A stretch of DNA of 64,000 bases, from the NCBI RefSeq assembly GCF_003991205.1, contig NZ_RXOZ01000022.1, positions 124,001 through 188,000 of the forward strand, given 5' to 3'. This stretch comes from Georgenia sp. SYP-B2076. Lineage in GTDB: Bacteria; Actinomycetota; Actinomycetes; Actinomycetales; Actinomycetaceae. The translations under genes were made by a program, and so were the position numbers. This document shows positions 59,574 to 64,000 of this stretch, in pieces. Position 1 is the stretch's first letter. Each line of letters starts with the position of its first letter. Under the pieces are notes generated by a model. The model was given only the letters and a program-made list of their open reading frames with translations. It had not been told where the DNA came from and ran no database searches.

Positions 59574-61790
59574 ATGACCAGCACGCTGACCACAGAGCTC
59601 ACCTGGACCAAGGACGACGACGGCATCGTCACGCTCGTCCTCGACGCCACGGACTCGAGCGCGAACACGATGACGGACGCGTTCCTCAACGACTTCGAGT
59701 CCGCCGTCAGGCGTCTCGAGGCGGAGCGGGACGAGATCACCGGCGTCATCATCACCTCGGCGAAGAAGTCGTTCTTCGCGGGTGGTGATCTGCACGACCT
59801 GCTCACGAAGGGGCCCGAGCACGCCGAGGAGCAGACCCACCGCACCAACCACATCAAGGCGCAGCTGCGTGCACTGGAGACGCTCGGACGACCCGTGGTC
59901 GCCGCGATCAACGGAGCCGCGCTCGGCGGCGGCCTCGAGATCGCACTCGCCTGTCACCACCGCGTCGCGGTCAACGAGAGGCACGTCCGGATCGGACTGC
60001 CCGAGGTCAACCTCGGACTGCTTCCCGGAGGCGGCGGCGTCGTGCGAACGGTCCGCCTCCTCGGCCTGCAGCGGGCGCTCGACGACGTCCTCCTCAGCGG
60101 CGCCAGCCACACTCCTGCCAAGGCGCTCGAGCTCGGGCTGGTCGACGAGCTGGTCGAGAGCTCCGCGGACCTCCTCGCAGCCGCCCGGGCATGGATCTTG
60201 GCGAACCCCGAAGTCGTCCAGCCCTGGGACAGGAAGGGCTACGTCGTTCCGGGATCCGCGAAGGGGTCCATCGCTCAGCTCGCAGCCGTCGCGACGGCGC
60301 GCCTCGCCAAGCAGCTCAAGGGCGCCCCGTACCCGGCACCCTGGGCGATCCTCAGCACGGCCGTCGAGGGCGCCCAGCGGGGACTCGACGAGGCACTGGC
60401 GAACGAGACCCGCTACTTCGTCAAGCTGCTGACCGGCCAGGTCGCAAAGAACATGGTCCAGGGCCAGTTCCTCGACACCCAGGCGGTGCGGTCGGGCGCC
60501 GGGCGCCCGGAAGGGTTCGAGAGGTTCAGCTTCGACAGGATCGCGGTGATCGGCGCGGGGATGATGGGCGCCGGGCTCGCGTACGTCGCCGCGAAGAACG
60601 GCATCGAGGTCATCCTCAAGGACGTCTCGCTGGAAGCCGGCGAGCGTGGCAAGGACTACAGCCGCACCCTCGTGAAGAAGAACATCGGCCGCGGGCTCAT
60701 GACGGAGCACGATGCCGAAGCACTCCTGGACCGCATCGTCGTCACGGACGACATGGCGCGGATCGCGGGCAGCCAGGCCGTAATCGAGGCGGTGTTCGAG
60801 GACACCGACCTCAAGAAGGCGACGTTCGCCGAGATCGCTCGGCACGCTCCCGACGCGCTCCTGGCATCGAACACCTCCACGCTGCCCATCACCGGGCTGG
60901 CGACCGGGGCTCACGACCCCGCAGGCTTCATCGGCATGCACTTCTTCTCACCGGTCGACAAGATGCCGTTGGTCGAGATCATCGTGGGTGAGCAGACGGG
61001 CGACGAGGCGATCGCCCGGGCATTCGATCTTGGGGTCGCCCTGAGCAGGACCTGCATCATCGTCAACGACGGCCGCGGGTTCTTCACCAGCCGGGTCATC
61101 ACCAAGTACATCGACGAGGCGATCGCCATGGTGGGCGAGGGCGTGCCCGTCCTGTCGATCGACCATGCCGCGACACAGTCTGGCTACCCCGCAGGTCCGC
61201 TGCAGCTGATCGACGAGACCAGCATCACCCTGCCCAAGCAGGTGCGGCACGAGGCGCGCACGGCTGCCGAGGCGGAGGGGATCCCCTGGGTCGAGCACCC
61301 GGCGGAGGCCGTGATGAACACCATCGTCGACGAGCTCGGTCGCCATGGTCGGCGAGCGGGCGCCGGCTTCTACGAGTACGAGGACGGCAGGCGCATCGGG
61401 CCGTGGAAGGGGCAGGCCGAGCGCTACGGAGTCGACGTCGACGCGGTCCCGTTCGAGGACATCAAGGACCGGCTGCTGTTCAGCGAGGCGATCGAGACCA
61501 TCCACGCGTTCGACGAGGGCATCCTGCGCTCCGTCGCCGACGCCAATGTCGGCTCGGTGCTGGGCATCGGCTTCCCTCGGTGGACCGGGGGTGTCGTTCA
61601 GTTCATCAACGGCTACCCCGGAGGGGTCGGCGGCTTCGTGCGTCGGGCCCGGGAGCTGGCCGCTCGGTACGGCGACCGCTTCACCCCGCCGCAGTCCGTG
61701 GTCGATGCCGTCGAGAGCTCTCGGCCGTTCGCTTCCGACCTGAGCCCGCGGCGCCGGGAGGCCGTGCACGGAGGAGCAACCCTCCGGTAG
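59574..61790 (+). CDS. fadB: Multifunctional enoyl-CoA hydratase / 3-hydroxyacyl-CoA dehydrogenase
   Basis: A 738-residue fusion. Residues about 1-190 are a crotonase with FFAGGDLHDLL and both catalytic glutamates in GGGLEIALACHHR and GLPEVNLGLLPGGGG. Residues from about 320 are the NAD domain with GAGMMGAG (from 327), SNTSTLPI and HFFSPVDKMPLVEI, and the C-terminal part has two helical dehydrogenase domains (GFFTSRVITKYIDEA, RWTGGVVQFINGYPGG). It performs hydration and oxidation steps of fatty-acyl-CoA breakdown and works with FadA. A terminator-like hairpin follows. Confidence 0.93.
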   Translation: MTSTLTTELTWTKDDDGIVTLVLDATDSSANTMTDAFLNDFESAVRRLEAERDEITGVIITSAKKSFFAGGDLHDLLTKGPEHAEEQTHRTNHIKAQLRALETLGRPVVAAINGAALGGGLEIALACHHRVAVNERHVRIGLPEVNLGLLPGGGGVVRTVRLLGLQRALDDVLLSGASHTPAKALELGLVDELVESSADLLAAARAWILANPEVVQPWDRKGYVVPGSAKGSIAQLAAVATARLAKQLKGAPYPAPWAILSTAVEGAQRGLDEALANETRYFVKLLTGQVAKNMVQGQFLDTQAVRSGAGRPEGFERFSFDRIAVIGAGMMGAGLAYVAAKNGIEVILKDVSLEAGERGKDYSRTLVKKNIGRGLMTEHDAEALLDRIVVTDDMARIAGSQAVIEAVFEDTDLKKATFAEIARHAPDALLASNTSTLPITGLATGAHDPAGFIGMHFFSPVDKMPLVEIIVGEQTGDEAIARAFDLGVALSRTCIIVNDGRGFFTSRVITKYIDEAIAMVGEGVPVLSIDHAATQSGYPAGPLQLIDETSITLPKQVRHEARTAAEAEGIPWVEHPAEAVMNTIVDELGRHGRRAGAGFYEYEDGRRIGPWKGQAERYGVDVDAVPFEDIKDRLLFSEAIETIHAFDEGILRSVADANVGSVLGIGFPRWTGGVVQFINGYPGGVGGFVRRARELAARYGDRFTPPQSVVDAVESSRPFASDLSPRRREAVHGGATLR

Positions 61791-61811
61791 CAGTCCGGGA
61801 CCGCACCGCTG

Positions 61812-61850
61812 CTGCCCCCGTCCCGCGCTCCTCGCGCTGGACGGGGGCAG
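61812..61850 (+). terminator. Rho-independent-like terminator of fadA-fadB
   Basis: Perfect 12-bp arms CTGCCCCCGTCC and GGACGGGGGCAG around a 15-base loop, beginning 21 bases after the fadB stop and followed by TTT. Confidence 0.8.
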
Positions 61851-62025
61851 TTTGCGCGCCAGGTCACGCTCGCACGCGGGACCGTCCGCTGGGTCGAGGA
61901 CGGGCGCCACCCGCGCGCACGTCACGCTGGGACCGGGGGGCAGCGCGAGCAGGTCACGCTGGGACGGGCGCAACCCGTTCGCAGGTCGCGCCGGGACGGG
62001 GCAGCACGCGCAGCTCACGCTGGAC
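61831..62025. repeat. Degenerate repeat array with about 32-bp period
   Basis: The phrase GTCACGCTGGGACGGG or close variants recurs at about 61831, 61863, 61921, 61953, 61985 and 62014; several steps are exactly 32 bases. Unit sequences are 70-90 percent alike by eye. The array overlaps the terminator and fills most of the 314-base gap up to the flavin reductase gene; no coding frame is convincing. Confidence 0.7.
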
Positions 62026-62104
62026 GGGGACCGTCCACTCGCGGGCCGCGCGGCCACGCCTCACCGGCGAGTCGGCCGGGCCTCTCCCCTGACGTGCGGT
62101 CGGG

Positions 62105-63250
62105 CTACGCCCGGGACACGAGCTCGCTGAGCTCGGCCGCCTCCTCGAGGAGCTGCTCGGCCCACCGCTCAGCCGTCGACCGCGTGCGCATGGCCGTCTT
62201 GCCCGGCACCAGACTGAGACCGAGCACGGCGGTGCCCTGAGGTCCGAGGACCGGGGCGTGGAGGCTCCGGATCTCTGCGAAGTCGTCCAGGGACGCGTCC
62301 GGCGGATCGTAGGGCAGATCGATGAGCACGCTCCAGGCCTCGTCGGTCAGCTCGTCCGCGGGTCGGGAGAGGAGGCCCTGGCGCCACATCCGCTCGAACT
62401 CGGCGTGCCCCTGCCCCCGCCGCAAGCTCAACGAGTAACCGCGACGTCGGACGTCCTCCATGCGACGCACCAGGTCGGCGCGCTCCTCGGGGTTTCGCGT
62501 GCGCCCGAGCCAGTGCTCTCGCGTCGCGTCATTCCCGTACGCACTGAACAGGACCGCCGGCGGCCCGACTGCCGGCAGCCAACGACCCACGTAGGTGTGA
62601 ACCGCGGGCGTGGTCACCCCGGCGGTCGCCGCCATGATGATCTGTTCACCCACCTTGACGGTCGCGTTCGCCTTCGCCTCGTGTGTCCTGGCCAAGCGCT
62701 CGAGTGTCGGCCGTGCCACGTCGAGGTGACGGAGGTCCGCATCGGTGAGGGGGTCGTCGATGGTGATGGAGGGCGTGGAGAACGCCCCGTACCCACCCTG
62801 GAAGAAGAGCAGCGGCAGGCTGCCTGCCTGGACGTCGAGGGCGTTGACCTTACCGGTCACGAAGTAGTGATCGCCCGCCACGCTCACGCCGTGCAGGTCG
62901 CAGTCGATCCACGACACCGCGTCGTCCAGGATCGGTGCACCACCCGGCGTCCGCCGCGAGGCGATGCGATCGAGCGCGCCGGGCTCCTTGCGGGTGACTG
63001 CCCGGCACAGGTCCTCCTGGCCAGCGCCCAGCACGTTGACGCAGAACCGGCCGACCTCCTGGATACGCGGCCACGTGGTCGACGTCCGAGCCGGCAGGAA
63101 TCCCACGAGCGGGGGGTACAGGGACACCGACGTGAACGTCCCGACGACCATGCCGAACGGCGTCCCGTCCTCACCGGAGGCTGTCACCACCACCACACCC
63201 GTCGGGTACCAGGACATCACCTCACGGAACCACATCGGGTCGATCGTCAT
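62105..63250 (-). CDS. Flavin reductase fused to an IclR-type effector-binding domain
   Basis: A 381-residue two-part protein. Residues 1-165 are a flavin reductase split barrel (REVMSWYPTGVVVVTASGED, FCVNVLGAGQEDLCRAVTRK, GDHYFVTGKVNALD) that supplies reduced FMN/FAD to a monooxygenase. Residues about 178-375 resemble the C-terminal ligand domain of IclR regulators (LERLARTHEAKANATVKVGE, GWLP-like and GPPAVLFSAYGND segments, ending GTAVLGLSLVPG), but the helix-turn-helix of IclR is absent. The effector domain may sense substrate and tune activity. ATG 63250 was chosen over an upstream start. The partner oxygenase is not in this window. Confidence 0.8.
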   Translation of the reverse strand: MTIDPMWFREVMSWYPTGVVVVTASGEDGTPFGMVVGTFTSVSLYPPLVGFLPARTSTTWPRIQEVGRFCVNVLGAGQEDLCRAVTRKEPGALDRIASRRTPGGAPILDDAVSWIDCDLHGVSVAGDHYFVTGKVNALDVQAGSLPLLFFQGGYGAFSTPSITIDDPLTDADLRHLDVARPTLERLARTHEAKANATVKVGEQIIMAATAGVTTPAVHTYVGRWLPAVGPPAVLFSAYGNDATREHWLGRTRNPEERADLVRRMEDVRRRGYSLSLRRGQGHAEFERMWRQGLLSRPADELTDEAWSVLIDLPYDPPDASLDDFAEIRSLHAPVLGPQGTAVLGLSLVPGKTAMRTRSTAERWAEQLLEEAAELSELVSRA

Positions 63251-63310
63251 GCCGCCTCCAACCGTGGGGTGCTGTCTCAAGGGTCATCGGATCCGAGAGT
63301 GCGCGAGCGC

Positions 63311-64000
63311 CTACTCGTCACGATCCCCACGGGACGCGCCGAGCACGCCGTGCAGGCGGGACCGGAACGCCGGGGAGTTGACGAGCTGGGGGATCGTCCG
63401 CGCCTCGTGGTCGGCGGCGGCCCGCCATGGGGCCAGCGTCACCAGATCAACGGCCTCGATCGACGCCCTCAGCCCGTCGGCCGAGCTCGCGCGCAAGGTG
63501 CTCAGCACGCGCTCGAGGGTCTCGTCGAGGTGGGTCTTCGCCACCACGTAGGTGACGAGTCCCGCGCGTTCCGCCTCGTACGCGGACAGCGGCTCGGCCA
63601 GCAGCGTCATCCGCAGCGCACGCATCCGGCCCGTCGAGGCGGCGAGGAGGAGGCTGGCGTTGCCTTCGGGCATGAGGCCGAGGCGCGAGAAGGCGATCAT
63701 GAAGCTCGCCGATTCGGCCGCGATGACCACGTGTGAGGCCAGGGCCAGCGCTACGCCGAGACCCGCTACCGGCCCGTCCAACACGGCCACGACGGGCTTG
63801 GCGCACCGTGCGATCGACCCGACCAGCCGCTCGACGTCACGTGACTGGATGGTGGGGCGCCCCGCGAGGGCCGCGTCCACCCCCTCGGTGAAGTCCGCCC
63901 CTGAACAGAAGGCGCCTCCAGCTCCACGCAGGACGACCACCCGTACTCCCGGATCGCTCGATGCCGCGTCGAACAGCTCGGGAAGCCCCCGGATCATCTC
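63311..64000 (-). CDS. Enoyl-CoA hydratase/isomerase family protein, 5' part beyond the window
   Basis: The frame is open through the right edge, so the true start lies outside; 229 C-terminal residues are visible. It is a crotonase: GGAFCSGADFTEGVDAALAG, DGPVAGLGVALALASHVVIA, FMIAFSRLGLMPEGNASLLL. The hydratase glutamate of the GGGxEL position is replaced (LGVALAL), while Glu remains at MPEGN, so isomerase or hydrolase activity is as likely as hydration. It ends 60 bases before the flavin reductase start on the same strand and may share its operon. Confidence 0.8.
   Translation of the reverse strand, partial: EMIRGLPELFDAASSDPGVRVVVLRGAGGAFCSGADFTEGVDAALAGRPTIQSRDVERLVGSIARCAKPVVAVLDGPVAGLGVALALASHVVIAAESASFMIAFSRLGLMPEGNASLLLAASTGRMRALRMTLLAEPLSAYEAERAGLVTYVVAKTHLDETLERVLSTLRASSADGLRASIEAVDLVTLAPWRAAADHEARTIPQLVNSPAFRSRLHGVLGASRGDRDE

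Noticed and set aside
58992-60941. Minus-strand open frame (649 codons) over fadA-fadB
   Set aside because: Antisense shadow; both plus-strand genes have complete catalytic motifs and ribosome sites.
61831-62025. 32-bp periodic repeats considered as a CRISPR array
   Set aside because: Units are continuous and degenerate, with no constant repeat and unique spacer structure.

Overview
The window is high-GC DNA (about 70 percent by eye) with GTG/ATG starts, purine-rich ribosome sites and densely overlapping operons. Gene content points to a free-living, aerobic, heterotrophic actinomycete: an F420-dependent glucose-6-phosphate dehydrogenase, a mycobacterial-type fadA-fadB pair, single-chain pyruvate carboxylase, a PanD with a long C-terminal tail, and GAF/Fis-type regulators without a sigma-54 contact loop. 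The genus cannot be fixed from the sequence. No rRNA, tRNA or CRISPR array was seen.

Layout. (1) 1-10.4 kb is a patchy, partly decayed segment. Intact genes are an altronate/galactarate dehydratase-like enzyme, two short-chain/hydrolase-type metabolic genes and a membrane protein with an HEWRH motif. They sit among broken genes: a TetR gene and an aldehyde dehydrogenase that both lost their 5' halves at one deletion junction, a gamma-glutamyltransferase scrap, a frameshifted luciferase-like oxidoreductase and a wrecked IS3-family element. (2) 10.5-16.4 kb, minus strand: panD, pyc and a drug-efflux-type MFS transporter carrying an unusual C-terminal beta-sandwich extension. (3) 16.6-26.6 kb, minus strand: a valine/isobutyrate catabolic operon (mmsA, acyl-CoA dehydrogenase, 3-hydroxyisobutyryl-CoA hydrolase, mmsB, enoyl-CoA hydratase) running into etfB-etfA, a diheme cytochrome b with a repeated-motif N-terminal tail, and fgd. 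The ETF and cytochrome genes probably carry electrons from the dehydrogenases to the membrane. A divergent thiolase and a MarR regulator lie across an AT-rich control region with three direct repeats spaced exactly 20 bp. (4) 28.5-45.9 kb: a dense set of CoA-thioester genes: two related acyl-CoA ligases, three acyl-CoA dehydrogenases (two adjacent, likely one heteromer), an adjacent pair of MaoC-type hydratase subunits plus a third MaoC, an alpha-methylacyl-CoA racemase, a DUF35 protein overlapping an SCP-x-like thiolase, thioesterases, an enoyl-CoA hydratase, a quinone oxidoreductase-like enzyme, an EthD protein and an SDR. Together these look like a pathway for an alpha-methyl-branched or cyclic carboxylate whose identity the sequence does not give. 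(5) 45.9-50.7 kb: a Liv-type ABC importer with LivH and LivM fused in one chain, probably the uptake system for that substrate. (6) 51-58.2 kb: two related GAF-AAA-Fis regulators bracket a thioesterase, an APH-fold kinase and a third ligase. (7) 58.3-64 kb: fadA-fadB, a flavin reductase fused to an IclR-type effector domain, and the end of another enoyl-CoA hydratase.

How it fits together: substrate import (Liv), CoA activation (three ligases), alpha-epimerisation (racemase), dehydrogenation, hydration and thiolytic cleavage, with reducing equivalents passed through EtfBA, and propionyl/isobutyryl-type products fed to the mms operon and central metabolism (pyc). A 17-bp TGTCCCA-type element precedes both Fis regulators and fadA and may tie regions 5-7 into one regulon. 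The strongest leads are this catabolic cluster and its putative regulon, the ETF-linked cytochrome b with the repeated R-x-G-L-P-R tail, the 20-bp-phased operator, the flavin reductase-IclR fusion, and the kinase-ligase pair.
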